Source of the DNA: Dugong dugon
Taxonomy: Eukaryota; Chordata; Mammalia; Sirenia; Dugongidae
DNA length: 64,000 bases
Assembly (NCBI GenBank): GCA_030035585.1
Contig: CM057464.1
Coordinates: 76,616,919-76,680,918, forward strand
Direction of reading: 5' to 3'
Shown: positions 45,229 through 57,335 of the stretch, one piece after another
Numbering within the stretch: position 1 is the first letter of the stretch
Layout of the letters: every line of letters starts with the position of its first letter
Notes under the pieces: generated by a model
Seen by the model: the letters and a program-made list of their open reading frames with translations, nothing else
What the model was told of the DNA's origin: nothing
Database searches by the model: none
Made by a program: the position numbers and the translations under genes

Positions 45229-46070
45229 CCAGGAAAAAGCAAAGACAGCACACGGAGCCAGGCGCTGGAGCGAAAGGAGGGGGCGGCGGCGAGAGGCAAG
45301 CAAGAAATCAAAAGAAGCAGAAAAAAAAAAAAAAAAAAGCAACACTAGCAGCCAACAAACGGCACCCAGAGAGCCAGCCAGTGCGGGCCAGTGCCCCCTG
45401 ACAAGAGACCGTGTCCGCGGGAAGCAGAGGAGGCCGAGCGTGGGTGAAGAAGGGTGGAGAGTGGGAAAGCGCACACCACAAATCGCCAGCGCCCTGGAAC
45501 CCCCCAGGAAGAAGCAAAGATGGCGCATGGAGCCAGGCACTCGAGTGAAAGGAGGGGGAGGTGGCGAGAGGCAAGCGTGAAATCAAAAGAAGCAGAAACA
45601 AAATAGCAACACCAGCAGCCAACAAATGGCACCCAGAGAGCTGCCCGCCTGGGTGTGTGGAATCCAAGCAGCCGGCGCCTCCCGGTCAAGAGACTGTGGC
45701 CGCGGGAAGCAGAGGAACAAACGAACAAGAGCCCTGGGATCCCACCAGCACCACAGCCCAGACCGAGAAGCAGCTGCACACTCGAATGGAGCCCCGCAGC
45801 CCCTCAGGAAGAAGCAAAGATGATGCTCGGAGCCAGGCACTCAAGCAAAAGGAGGGGGAGGTGGCGAGAGGCAAGTGAGAAATCAAAAGAAGCAGAAACA
45901 AAACAAAACAAAACACTAGCAGCCAACAAATGGCACCCAGAGAACAGCCCGCTTGGGTGTGTGGAATCCAAGCAGCCGGCACCTCCTAGTCAAGAGACTG
46001 TGGCCGCGGGAAGCAGAGGAGGCTGAGCCGGGGCGAAGACGGGTGGGGGGTGGGAAAGCACACACTGCAA
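45229..46070 (-). repeat. Three tandem 5'UTR units of about 275-300 bp
   Basis: Units begin at 45229, 45504 and 45803 on the + strand with 'CAGGAAGAAGCAAAGA' (or AAAAA variant). Each then has AGCCAGGC, GGAGGGGG, GGCGAGAGGCAAG, AATCAAAAGAAGCAG, AGCAGCCAACAAA and GCGGGAAGCAGAGGA. The second and third are most alike. The third runs into the unique 5' end of the L1. Confidence 0.85.
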
Positions 46071-46392
46071 ATTACCAGCTGTTTTGTCTCCTGCTGGACG
46101 CTCCGTGAGGCTGCTTTCTCATACCCCCGTTTGCTGGTCTCTGATAGGAGTCCAAGACAGTGGATCTGTGCTGCGTTAGCCGGTAGGGGACCTCTGCATG
46201 AATCTCTCCTTGCTCTCCATCCTCTGTCAGTTTTCTCACTCCATTTGGTGCTTGGCTGAGTTCTTTATCTCTTCATTTGATGTTCTAGGGTTTCAGGATC
46301 GTTGTATTTTCCGTTTGGCTTAGTTTTTCGGATCTTTGCTGTGGAGGGACGGCGTGGTGCTTCTGCCTAGAGTGCCATTTTGCCGGAACTTC

Positions 46393-46405
46393 TGATTTTC
46401 TTTTT
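46393..46405. repeat. Target-site duplication, right copy
   Basis: TGATTTTCTTTTT, pairs with 37667-37679. Confidence 0.88.
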
Positions 46406-46465
46406 CTTAATGGTTAATGGTGATGAACATCTTTTCATGTGCTTGTTGGCCATTATTCTGAGGCT
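46406..46465 (-). mobile_element. Old L1 fragment, right half of the insertion site
   Basis: TTAATGGTTAATGGTGATG and CATGTGCTTGTTGGCC continue the old L1 at 37500-37666. Confidence 0.7.
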
Positions 46466-46469
46466 TTTT

Positions 46470-46935
46470 AAAATATTAGCTGTATCAATAAGCTTTACTG
46501 TGTTAGTGGCTTAAAAAAAAAGATCATTAGCTCACAGTTCTGTGGGGCTGATGATTTGGGCTAGGTGCAGCTGGACAGTTCAGCTGATGGTCTTACCTAG
46601 GCTCACTCATGTTAATTACAGTCAGCTGGAAGGTTGACTGCAAACTGATTGGTCTCAGATGGCTTCATTCACAAGTCTGGCAGTTGACTTTGATCGTGGG
46701 GTGAACTGGGTCACATATCTCCAGCATCTAGCCGGCTGCCCTAGGCTTCTTCACAGGGTTCCAATAGCAACAGGAAAGGGCAAGCCCCAAGGACAAGTTT
46801 TTTTCAAGCCTTTGCTTACGTCATGTTTGCTGATGTCCGTTTGGCCGAGGAAGTCACATGGCTAAGCCCAGCTTCAGGAGAAAAATAGATTCTACCTCTA
46901 CATGGAAGGAACTACAAACTACTGTGATTTTTTTT
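46470..46935. mobile_element. Ancient interspersed repeat, family not assigned
   Basis: 'GTGTTAGTGGCTTAAAAA', 'TCACAGTTCTGTGGGGC', 'AGATGGCTTCATTCACAAG', 'GAAGTCACATGGCTAAGCC' and 'CTCTACATGGAAGGAAC' form a well-known type of old mammalian repeat (LTR- or MER-class in my memory). It ends at a T run near 46930. Confidence 0.5.
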
Positions 46936-48460
46936 TTTTTTTTTTAACATCGAACTTTCCACATAGATTGAAGCAATAAATATTGGGTGCCGAAATGGCA
47001 TGAGGCTTGGACATCCTCTTTAAAACAGTTTAAAATATTTTCAACAGGTTTTTAAAATAAATAAGTTGTTTACCTTTTTATCAGAGTTTCAAGGTAAGAA
47101 AATTAGTAAAATGCCAAAATTGCTGTGCATTAATCATACAAGACAACTGAATGCCCAAAATTTATAACATCAAATCACTCCCCAAAGTAGCTTTGTCCTT
47201 TTAAATGTTAACTTCTACAGACCATCAAAAGGAAGAAAGGGACTAAAAAAGAGAATGTAAAGTACAATTGTAGCTATAAATCTGTTGAAGTTACCTAACT
47301 TATTTGGAGGCTAATTACGACTGTGTGCAAAGCAAATGAAGTGAGAACTGAATTAATGAAGACCAGCTACCTCCCACAAGCTAATGAGGCATATTTTATA
47401 CCAATCATACCTCAAATTGAAAAATTAAACTTACTGGGGAGATGAAAGGAACAGCCCAAGTTAAGAATAACATGCAAGGCCAAAGGAGTTCCCAAATACA
47501 CCCTCTGGAATTTACTGTGTTTGCATACTTTTCTACGATACGAAATATAGAATGTAGAACCTCTACAATTCCCATATCTTTTGATTTTTCTGCTCCTTAC
47601 ACGAGAATTCATACAAACAGTGGTTTGTTTTGGCCCCACAGAGTCAATGCAGGGTAGAAGTACTAGTGTTCGAGTATATTTCTATTCCTCAAGGGTTGGT
47701 GGTTAACTTCAGCGCAATGGCAGTCTTGTTTTTATCCCCCTTCCTCTTCCCTCCTCATCCCACTGCCCTGCATGACCAGAGTGGATGATTTTCAGCCAAG
47801 CTCTTTTTATATGCTTACATATATATTTTTTCCTTTGGAATTTTCTACTTTCATGTTCTTACTCTTGTTCAACCTTTTACCTTCATAAATCAACATCCTC
47901 GTCTTACAGTTGCCATACTCACTCTCCTGCCCACTTTACCTCTGAAATAACATTTTTAAATTTTTTTAGGAAGTCACTATGCTACACAAGATACATTATT
48001 TCTCTCCATTTTTTCAAAAATACTTCTATTAAGAATGTGTAAAGGCATTCTGAAAATACTTCAATTTTAAACCTTTTAAAAAGATTTCAGAATAAATGTA
48101 ACGCAAGTTGTGTGTGTGTGTGTGTACACACACACATATATATGACATTTCTTAAGTGTTACAATTTTGAATTTAGAAAATAGGAGTAAAGCCATTTGAT
48201 CAAATCCTGGAAAACTTTGGAAACTCTGATAAAAACGTGATAGGAATTTAAATGTCTTACATGCTTAGATTTTGCCTTCTTGTTAGCATAGATTCTGTTA
48301 AATTTAACTGTATTGATGATCTAAAACAACAAAGCTTATTGATGCGTATTGAATCAAGTTAACAAAAATAATTCTGTAAAAGCTTAGTGGTTAACTATTC
48401 AAAATGCTTACCTTTTTTTCAAGAAGAATAAGCTTTAAAAATATGTTTTTTCCTTTACCT
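46936..48460. other. Unique AT-rich DNA, candidate conserved non-coding block
   Basis: No transposon is recognisable for about 1.5 kb. 47000-47640 has homeodomain-like words (GGCTAATTACGACT, TGCATTAATCAT, AACTGAATTAATG) and no frame on either strand above 75 codons. A regulatory role is inference only. Confidence 0.35.
48108..48145. repeat. (TG)n(CA)n(TA)n microsatellite
   Basis: A TG run passes directly into CA and then TA, giving a self-complementary simple repeat. Confidence 0.95.
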
Positions 48461-48475
48461 ATGAAGGAAAACTTT
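48461..48475. repeat. Target-site duplication, left copy
   Basis: ATGAAGGAAAACTTT, matching 54122-54136 (ATGAAAGAAAACTTT) with one mismatch. Confidence 0.8.
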
Positions 48476-49522
48476 TTTTTTAATTGTTGTATTTTAAATG
48501 AAGTTTACATTTCAAGTTAGTCTCCCTTACAAAATTTTATACATACATTGTTATGTGACCCTAATTGCTCACCCTATTCTGTGACAGCACTCTCCTCCTT
48601 TCCACACTTGACTCCCCATGTCCATTCAACCAGCTCCTAACCCTCTCTGCCTTCCCATCTCACCTCTGAACAGAAGCTGCCCCTTCGGTCTCTTGCATCT
48701 ACTTGAGCTAAGAGGCACACTCCTCATGAGTATCACTTTATGTCCCACAGTCCACTCCAATCCCTGTCTGAAGAGTTGGCCTCGGAAAGTGTTTTAGTTC
48801 TGGGCTGATAGAGGATCCAGGGGGTATGCTTTCCGGGGTACCTCCAGTCTCAGTCAGACCATTAAGTCTCGTCTTCTTACTAGAACTTGAGTTCTGCACC
48901 CCATCCTTCTGCTGCTCCATCAGGGACTCTCTGTTGTGTTCCCTGTCAGGGTGGTCATTGGTGGTAGCCAGGCATCGTAGTTCTTCTGGTCTCAGGCTGA
49001 TGAAGTCTCTGGTTTATGTGGCCCTTTCTGTCTCTTGGGGTAATACTTTCCTTGTGTCTTTGGTGCTCGTCATTCTCCTTTACTCCAGGTGGTTGGAACC
49101 AATTGATGCATCTTAGATGTCCGCTTGTAAGCTTTTAAGACCCCAGACGCCACTCACCAAGGTAGGATGCAGAACATTTTCTTAATAAGCTTTGTTATGC
49201 CAATTGACCTAGATGTTCCCTGAAAGCATGGTCCCCAGACCTCTACCCTTGCTACTCTGTCTCTCAAAGTGTTTGATTGTGTTCAGGAAACTTCTTAGCT
49301 TTGGTTTGGTCCAGTTGTACTGACTTCCCCTGTAGTGTGTGATGTCCTTCCCTTTGCCTAGGATGATTCTTATCCACTATCTAGTTAGTAAATAACACTC
49401 ACCCTCCCTCCCTACCCTCGTAACCATCAAAGAATGTTTTCTTCTGTGTTTAAACCTTTTCTTGAGTTCTTATAGTAGTGGACCTAAACAGTATTCGTCC
49501 TTCAGTGACTGACTAAATTCAC

Positions 49523-52500
49523 TTAGCATAATGAGTTCAGCTTCCTCCACGTTATATGATGTTTCATAGCTTCATCATTGTTCTTTATTGTTGTGTAGTA
49601 TTCCATTGTGTGGATATACCGTAATTTGTTTATCCATTCATCCGTTGATGGGCACCTAGGTTGTTTCCATCTTTTTGCTATTGTGAACAATGCTGCAATG
49701 AACATGGGTGTGCATATATCTATTTGTGTAATGGTTTTTATTTCTCTAGGAAACATTCCAAAGAGCAGGATAGCTGGATCGTATGATACTTCTATTTCTA
49801 GCTTTTTAAGGAAGTGCCAAATCAATTTCCAAAGTGGTTTTGACATTTTACATTCCCACCAACAGTGTATAAGTGTTCCAGTCTTGCCACAACCTCTCCA
49901 GCATTTATTATTTTGTGTTTTTTGGATTAAGGGTAGCTTTGTTGGGGTGAGATGATATCTCTTTGTAGTTATGATCTGCATTTCTTTAACGGCTAATGAT
50001 TGTGAGCATTTCCTCATGTGTCTGTCAGCCACCGGAATATCTTCTTTGGTGAAGTGCCTGTTCATATCCTTCGCCCACTTTTTAATTGAGTTATTTGTAT
50101 TTTTGTTGTTGAGGTTTTGCAGTATCTTGTAGATTTTAGATATTAGATGCTGATCAGATTTGTTGTAGCCAAGATTTTTTTCCCAGTCTGTAGGTTGTCT
50201 TTTTACTCTTTTGGTGAAGTCTTTTGATGAGCCTAAGTGTTTTATTTTTAGGACCTCCCAGTTATTTGTCTCTCTTCTGGTGCTTGTGCATTGTTACTTA
50301 TGGTTCGTATTATGTTTATGCCATGTATTAGGGCTCCTAGCATTGTCCCTACTTTTTATTCCATGATCTTTATCATTTTCGATTTTATATTTAAGTCTTT
50401 GATCCATTTTGAGTTAGTTTTTGTGCATGGTGTGAGGTATGGGTCTTCTTTCAGTTTTTTGCAGATGGATATCCAGTTATGCCAGCACCATTTGTTAAAG
50501 AGACTGTCTTTTCTCCAATTAACGGACATTGGGCCTTTGTCCAATATCAACTGCTTGTAGGTGGATGAGCTTATATCTGGATTCTCAACACTGTTCCATT
50601 GGTCTATGTATCTGTTGTACCAATACCAGGCTGTTTTGACTACCATGGAGGTATAATAGGTTCTAAAATCAGGTAGTATGAGGCCTCCCACTTTGTTCTT
50701 CTTCTTGAGTAATGCTTTATTTATTCGGGGCCTCTTCCCTTTCCATATGAAGTTGGTGATATTTTTCTCCATCTCATTAGAAAATGATGGTGGAATTTAG
50801 ATTGGGATTGTGCTGTATCTGTAGATTGCTTTGGGTAGAATTGACATTTTCACTATGTTGAGTCTACCTATCCATGAGCAAGGTATGTTTTTCCACGTAT
50901 GCAGGTCTCTTTTTTCTTGCAGTAGTGTCTTGTAGTTTTCTCTGTATAGATCTTTTTTGTGTCTCTGGTTAGATTTATTCCTAAGTATTTTATCTTCTTG
51001 GGGGCTATTGTAAATGGTATTGATTTTGTGATTTCCTTTTTGAGGTTCTCTTTGGTGGTGTAAAGGATTCCAACTGATTTTTGTATGTTTATCTTGTATC
51101 CTGAAACTTTGCTGAAGTCTTCTTTTAGTTCCAGTAGTTTTCTTGTGGATTCTTTGGGGATTTCTGTGTATAAGATCATATCATATGCAAATAGAAATAC
51201 TTTGACTGCTTCTCTACCTATTTGGATGCCCTTTGTTTCTTTTTCTAGCCTAATTGCTCTGGCTAGGACCTCCAGCACAATGTTGAGGAAGAATGGTGAT
51301 AGAGGGCATCCTTGTCGGGTTCCTGTTCTCAGGGGAATGCTTTCAAAGTCTCTCCATTTAGGATGATGCTGGCTGTTGGCTTTATATAAATGCCCTTAAT
51401 TATACTGAGGAATTTCCCTTCTATTCCTATTCTGTTGAGAGTTTTTGTCATGAATGGGTGTTGGACTTTGTCAAATGCCTTTGCTTCATCAATTGATAAA
51501 ATCATGTGGTTCTTGTCTTTTGTTTTATTTTATGTAATGGATTACATTGATTGTTTTTCTAATGTTGAACCATCCCTGCATCCCTGGTATAAATCCCACT
51601 TGATCATGGTGAATTATTTTTTTGATGTGTTGCTGAATTCCATTGGGTAGAATTTTGTTGAGGATGTTTGCATCAATGTTCATGAGGGATATTGGTCTGT
51701 GATTTTCTTTTTTTGTGGTGTCTTTACCTGGTTTTGGTATCAGAGTTATGCTGGCTTCATAGAATGAGTTTGGGAGTATTCCAACCTTTTCTATGCTCTG
51801 ACATACCTTTAGTAGAAGTGGCGTTATCTCTTCTCTGAAAGTTTGGTGGAATTCTCCACTGAAGCCATCTGGGCCAGGGCTTTTTTTTGTTGGGAGTTTT
51901 TTTAGTTGCCTTTTCAATCTAGTCTTTTGTTATGGGTTTATTTAGTTGTTCTACCTCTGTTTGTGTTAATTTAGGTAGGTAGTGAGTTTCTTGAAATTTG
52001 TCCATTTCCTCTAGGTTTTCAAATTTGTTAGAGTACAATTTTTCATAGTAATTTGTTATGGTTCTTTTAATTTCATTTGGGTCTGTTGTGATACCACCCA
52101 TCTCATTTCTTATACAGGTTATCTGCTTCCTCTTTGTTTTTCTTTTGTCAGTTTGGCCAATGGTTTATCAATTTCGTTGATTTTTTCAAAGAACCAGCTT
52201 TTGTACTTGTTGACTCTTTCAATTGTTTTTCTATTTTCTATTTCATTTAATTCTGCTCTAATTCTTATTATTTCCTTCCTTCTGGCACCTGAGGGCTTCT
52301 TTTGCTGCTTTCTTTCTATTTGTTCCAGTTGTAGGGTTAATTGTTTGATTATGGCCCTTTCGTCTTTTTGGATGTGTGTATTTATTGCTATAAACTGACC
52401 TCTGAGCACTGCTTTTGCTGTGTCCCAAAGGTTCTGGCAGGATGTGTTTTCATTCTTGTTTGATTCTATGAATTTCTTTATTCCACCCTTAATTTTTTCT

Positions 52501-53232
52501 ATAACCCAGTAGTTTTTGAGCAAGGTGTTGTTCAGTTTCCATGTGTTTGATTTTTTTTCCTTGCTTTTTGTGTTGTTGATTTCCACTTCTATGGCTTTAT
52601 GGTCAGAAAAGATGCTTTGTAATATTTTGATGTTTTGGATTTTGTTAAGGCTTGCTTTATGGCCTAATATGTGGTGTATTCTGGAGAATGTTCCATGTGC
52701 ATTGGAAAAGAAAGTATACTTGGCTGCTGTTGGGTGGAGTGTTCGGTATATGTCTATGAGATCAAGTTGGTTGATTGTAGCATTTAGCTCTTCCGTGTCT
52801 TTGTTGAGCTTCTTTCTGGATGTTCTGTTCTTCACTGAAAGTGGCATGTTGAAGTCTCCTAGTACTATTGTGGAGCTGTCTATCTCTCTTTTCAGTGCTG
52901 TTAGAGTTTGTTTTATGTGTTTTGGAGCCCTGTCATTGAGTACATAAATATTTATTATAGTTATGTCCTCCTTTAATCATTATATAGTGCCCTTCCTTAT
53001 CCTTTGTGGTGGATTTTACTTTAAAGTCTATTTTGTCAGAGATTAATATTGCCACTCCTGCTCTTTTTTGATTGTTGTTTGCTTGATATATTTTTTTCCA
53101 TCCTTTGAGTTTTAGCCTGTTTGTGTCTTTAAGTTTAAGGTACATCTCCTGTAGGCAGCATATAGACTGATCATGCTTTTTTATCCAATCTGCCACTCTC
53201 TGTCTCTTTATTGGTGCATTAACTCCATTCAC
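49523..53232 (-). pseudogene. L1 ORF2, many lesions
   Basis: In reading order: 52933-53232 endonuclease (MNGVNAPIKRQRVADWIKK, SICCLQEM); 52119-52847 inter-domain region (FFSNAHGTFSRIHHILGHK, IFSDHKAIEVEI); 51919-52101; 51525-51917 RT start ([31 protein letters not shown]); 50868-51278 RT with LFAYDMILY in place of FADDM, so a catalytic Asp is lost; 50356-50772 ([19 protein letters not shown]); 49523-50065 C-terminus ([13 protein letters not shown]). Inactive. Confidence 0.9.
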
Positions 53233-53699
53233 ATTCAGCGTAATTATTGATAGTTATGTATTTAGTGCTGTCATCCTGATGTCTCTTTTTCTGTGTTGTT
53301 CACAGTTTCTTTGTTCCCCTTGATTTTCTGTGCTGAGTCGTTTTTAAGTATTTTTTTTCATCTTTTTCATTGCTGTTGATTTTGTGTTTGCTGAGTCTTT
53401 ATATTTTTTATTTTTTTAATTTTGATTTGTAGGATTGTTAGATTCCTTTGTGGTTACCTTAATATTTACCCCTATTTTTCTAAGTTTATACCAGTCTTTT
53501 ATTTCTTTATATCGCCTTGACTTCCCCTCCATATGAAAAATCTATGTCTGCATTTTTTAAGGCCCCCTTTTTTGTTTTAATGTTGTCCTTTTTTACATAT
53601 TGATATCTGTGTCTCTATTTTCAGTGTTTTAGATTTGATGTATGTTTGACTTCCCTATCTGAGTCAATATCTGGTTACTCTGTCCTGTGTTCTAGTTTT

Positions 53700-54121
53700 G
53701 CTTTGTTATCTGATGTTATTGATTATCTAACCGGAGGACTCCCCTTTAGTATTTCTTGTAATTTTGTTTTGGTTTTTGCAAATTCCCTAAACTTCTATTT
53801 ATCTGGAAATGCCCTGATTTTGCCATCATATTTGAGAGACAGTTTTGCTGGATATATAGTTCTTGGCTGGCAGTTATTTTCCTTCAAGGCTTTATATATG
53901 TCATCCCATTGCCTTCTTGCCTGCATGGTTTCTGCTGAGTAGTCCAAGCTTATTCTAATTGTCTCTCCTTTGTAGATGACTTTTCTTTTATCCCTAGCCA
54001 CTCTTAAAATTCTCTCTTTATCTTTGGTTTTGGTAAGTTTAATTATAATATGTCTTGGTGACTTTCTTTTGGGATCTACCTTATGTGGTGTTCGATGAGC
54101 ATCTTGGATAGATATCTTCTC
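53700..54121 (-). pseudogene. L1 ORF1 C-terminal part
   Basis: 53795-54001 encodes YKGETIRISLDYSAETMQAR and RTIYPAKLSLKYDGKIRAF, the C-terminal domain of L1 ORF1p. The coiled coil and start are lost to 5' truncation at 54121. Confidence 0.85.
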
Positions 54122-54179
54122 ATGAAAGAAAACTTTCTATTCATTTATATTTGTTGTATTCCTTCCATGGATTTAAAAA

Positions 54180-54540
54180 AATTTAAAAAATTTCTATTAT
54201 TAAAGTAGAATATATTTATTTTGGAAAATTATAAGTAGCAAATAAACATTCAAATCTTTCCACCTAGGAGTAGTCACTGTTAACATCTTGGCATATTTCC
54301 TTCTTGTCTATGGATACATATGATATTCAAGTAAAATTTTATACTGTATATAACATAGCCTCTATATACATAGTTTTATATATTTTCTTTTTTGCCCTTA
54401 ACATTATCTTTAGTACTTTCTGATGACATGAAATGTACTTTAGAATATTCATTAGATATACTTCTAAACCATTACATTAATGCTGCCTAATACTTCACTT
54501 TGTGTGTTTATTATAATTTATTTAAGAACAATTTTATTGT
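54180..54540 (-). mobile_element. Eroded ancient L1 3' region
   Basis: 'TAGTCACTGTTAACATCTTG', 'GCATATTTCCTTCTTGTC' and 'GCCCTTAACATTATC' resemble the antisense of an old L1 3' region like that at 14.1 kb. Confidence 0.45.
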
Positions 54541-54731
54541 CTATTGGCCGGTGAAAACCTTATGAACAGCAGTGGAACACTGATATAGTGCTAGACGATA
54601 AGCCCCTCAGATTGGAAGGCACTCAAAATACTACTGGGGAAAAGCTGCCTCCTCAAAATAGAGTCGACCTTAACGACGTGGATAGAATCAAGCTTTTGGG
54701 ACCTTCATTTGCTGATGTGGAATGACTCAAA

Positions 54732-57335
54732 ATGAGAATAAAACAGCTGCAAACAATCATTAATAATCAGACCATGGAAAGTAAGAAGTATGAATTTAGA
54801 CTACTGGAAGTTGTCAAAAAGGAAATACAACATATAAAGATCAATAATATCTTTCGCATTAGTGAACGGAAATGGACTGGTATAAGCCATTTTGAATCAG
54901 ACAATTGTGTGATCTACTATGCCAGGAATGACAAGGTGAAGAGGAATGGCATTGCATTCATCGTCAAAAAGAATATTTCAAGATGTATCCTGAAGTATAA
55001 CGCTACCAGTGATAGGAAAATATCCATACACCTACAAGGAAGACCAGGTAATACAACTACTATTCAAATTTACCCACCAACCACTAATGCCAAAGATGAA
55101 GAAATTGAAGATTTTACCAGTCTGAAATTGATCAAACATGCAGTCAAGACCCATTGATAATTACTGGCGACTGGACTGTGAAATATAGAAACAAAGAAGA
55201 AGGAAAAAAAAAAAAAAAAGAACCGTTGCCATCAAGTGGATTCCGACTCTTAGCAACCCTATAGGACAGAGTAGAACTGCCCCATAGGGTTTCCAAAGGG
55301 CAGCTGGTGGATTCAAACTGCCGACATTTTTGGTTAGCAGCCATTGGAAAATATGGCTTTGGTGATAGAAATGACTCTGGAGATCACATGATAGAATTTT
55401 GGAAGACCAACGAATTCTTCACTGCAAATATCGTTTTTCAACAACATAAATGACGACTGCACACATAGACCTCACCAGATGGAATAAACAGGAATCAAAT
55501 CAACTACATCTGTGGAAAGAGATGATGGAAAAGCTCAATATCATCAGTCAGAACAAGGCCAGGAGCCGACTATGGAACAGACCATCAATTGCTAATATGC
55601 AAGCTCAAGTAGAAATTGAAGAAAATTTTAAAGAAGTCCACAGAAGCCAAAGTACAACCTTGAGTATAACCCACCTGAATTTAGAGACCATCTCAAGAAT
55701 AGATTTGACGCACTGAACACTAATGAGCAAAGACTAAACTAGTTGAGGAATGACGTTCAACAAATCATATATGAAGAAAGCAATAGGTCATTAAAAAGAC
55801 AAGAAAGAAAGAAAAGACCAAAATGGATGTCAGAAGAGACTTGGAAACTTGCTCTTGAACATCAAGTAGCTAAAGTGAAAGGAAGAAATGATGAAGTAAA
55901 ATAGCTGAACAGAAGATTTCAAAGGGTGGCTCGAGAATACAAAGTAAAGTATTACATGAAATATCAAAGACCTGGAGTCAGAAAACCAAAAGGGAAGAAT
56001 AGTCTCAGCATTTCTCTAGTTGAAAGAACTGAAGAAAAAATTCCAGCCTCGAGTTGCGATATTGAAGGATTCTACAGAGAAAATATTGAATGGCGCAGGA
56101 AGCATCAAAAGAAGATGGAAGGAATACGCACAGTCACTGTACCAAAAAGAATTGGTCACCATTCAGCCATTTCAGGAGGTAGCATATGATCAAGAACCAA
56201 TGGTACTGAAGGAAGAGGTCCAAGCTGCACTGAAGGCATTAGTGAAAAACAAGGCTCCAGGAACTGATGGAATACCAACTGAGATATTTCAACAAATTGA
56301 TGCAGTGTTGGAATCGCTCACTTGTCTATACCAAGAAATTTGGAAGACAGCTACTTGACCAACAGACTGGAAGAGATCCATATTTGTGCTCAATCCAAAA
56401 AAAGGTGATCCAACAGAATGTGGAAATTATCAAACAATATTGTTAATATCACACACAAGTAAAATTTTGCTGAAGATCACTGAAAAACAGTTGAAGCAGT
56501 ACATAGACAGGGAACTGGCAAAAACTCAAGCTGTATTCAGAAGAGGATGTGGAACAAGCCATGTTGTTGCTGATGTCAGAGGGATCATGACTGAAAGCAG
56601 AGAATACCAGAAAGATGTTTACCTGTGTTTTATTGACTATGCAAAGATATTCAGCTGTGTAGATCATAACAAATTATGGATAACCTTGTGAAGAATATGG
56701 GAGTTCCAGAGCATTTAATTGTGTTCATGAGGAAGCTGTACATAGAAAAAGAGGCAGTCATTCAAATGGAACAATGGAATACAGCATGGTTTAAAGTCAA
56801 GAAAAGTGTGTGTCTGGGTTGTATCTTTTCATCATACTTATCCAATCTGTATGCTGAGCAAATAATCCAAGAAGATGGACTATATGAAGAAGAATGTGGC
56901 ATCAGGATTGGAGGAAGGCTCATTAACAAACTTCGTTATTCAGATGACACAACCTTGCTTGCTGAAAGTGAAGAGGGCTTGAAGCCCTTACTGATGAAGA
57001 TCAAAGACCTCAGCCTTCGGTATGGATTACACCTCAACACAAAGAAAACAAAAATCCTCACAACTGGACCAATAAGCAATATCACGATAAACAGAGAAAA
57101 TACTGAGATTGTCAAGGATTTCATTTTACCTGGATCCACAATCAACACCTATGGAAACAGCAGTCAAGAAATCCAACGATGCGTTGCATTGGGCAAATGT
57201 GCTGCAAAAGACCTCTTTGAAGTGTTAAAAAGTAAAGATGTTACCTTGAGGACTAAGCTTCACCTTACCCAAGTCATGGTGTTTTCAGTCACCTCATATA
57301 CATGTGAAAGCTGGACAATGAATAAGGAAGGCTGA
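54732..57335 (+). pseudogene. RTE endonuclease / RT reading frame, broken (copy 3)
   Basis: 54732-55157: endonuclease (ISERKWTGISHFESDNCVIY, RNDKVKRNGIAFIVKKN). Linker pieces at 55450-56189. 56020-56358: RT start (KNKAPGTDGIPTEIFQQID). 56386-56691: LNPKKGDPTECGNYQTI, CFIDYAKIFSCVDHNKLW. 56676-57335: 219 codons with FKVKKSVCLGCIFSSYLSN, LRYSDDTTLLAESEEGL (catalytic Y-x-D-D kept as YSDD, near 56934-56951) and ILTTGPISNITI. Frameshifts and stops plus the SINE prevent one product. Confidence 0.88.
55204..55345 (-). mobile_element. AfroSINE, short form, inserted in RTE copy 3
   Basis: A-rich left end, then GTTGCCATCAAGTGGATTCC, GAACTGCCCCATAGGG and inverted head TTTTTGGTTAGCAGCC. RTE sequence resumes with TTGGAAAATATGGC, and a few RTE bases appear lost at the site. 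Confidence 0.88.

Larger units (their letters stand above)
37680..46392 (-). mobile_element. Full-length L1 retrotransposon, about 8.7 kb
   Basis: Parts in transcription order (right to left): 5' end at 46392 (AAGTTCCGGCAAAATGGCAC), a 2.3-kb 5'UTR with tandem units, ORF1 (44108 to about 43140), a short intergenic stretch, ORF2 (about 42690 to 38854), a 1.2-kb 3'UTR, and a poly(A) tail read as poly(T) at 37680. A perfect 13-bp target duplication frames it. It is longer than a typical 6-kb human L1 because of the 5'UTR. Both ORFs carry few lesions, so it is fairly young, but it is not competent as it stands. Confidence 0.93.
44109..46392 (-). promoter_or_regulatory. L1 5'UTR / internal promoter region
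   Basis: This is the leader between the element's 5' end and ORF1. The right part (about 45150-46060) is GC- and CpG-rich, unlike the AT-rich window. The left part (44560-45130) is purine-rich on the + strand with A runs and repeats such as GAGAGACAGAAAGGGAAAAAG. L1 5'UTRs carry an internal RNA polymerase II promoter (family knowledge). No individual factor site is claimed. Confidence 0.75.
48476..54121 (-). mobile_element. L1 retrotransposon, 5'-truncated within ORF1, about 5.6 kb
   Basis: Poly(A) tail in reverse at 48473-48481, 3'UTR to about 49520, ORF2 remnants to about 53270, ORF1 C-terminus to 54121. Its 3'UTR matches the L1 at 18.5 kb (TTTCAAGTTAGT, TTGTTATGTG), a different subfamily from the 37.7-kb L1. 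More stops and frameshifts than the 37.7-kb copy suggest greater age. Confidence 0.92.

Noticed and set aside
45133..45779. Several long minus-strand frames in the L1 leader
   Set aside because: They overlap one another in different phases and end within tandem units; low stop density explains them. Only the antisense frame is kept, as a weak finding.
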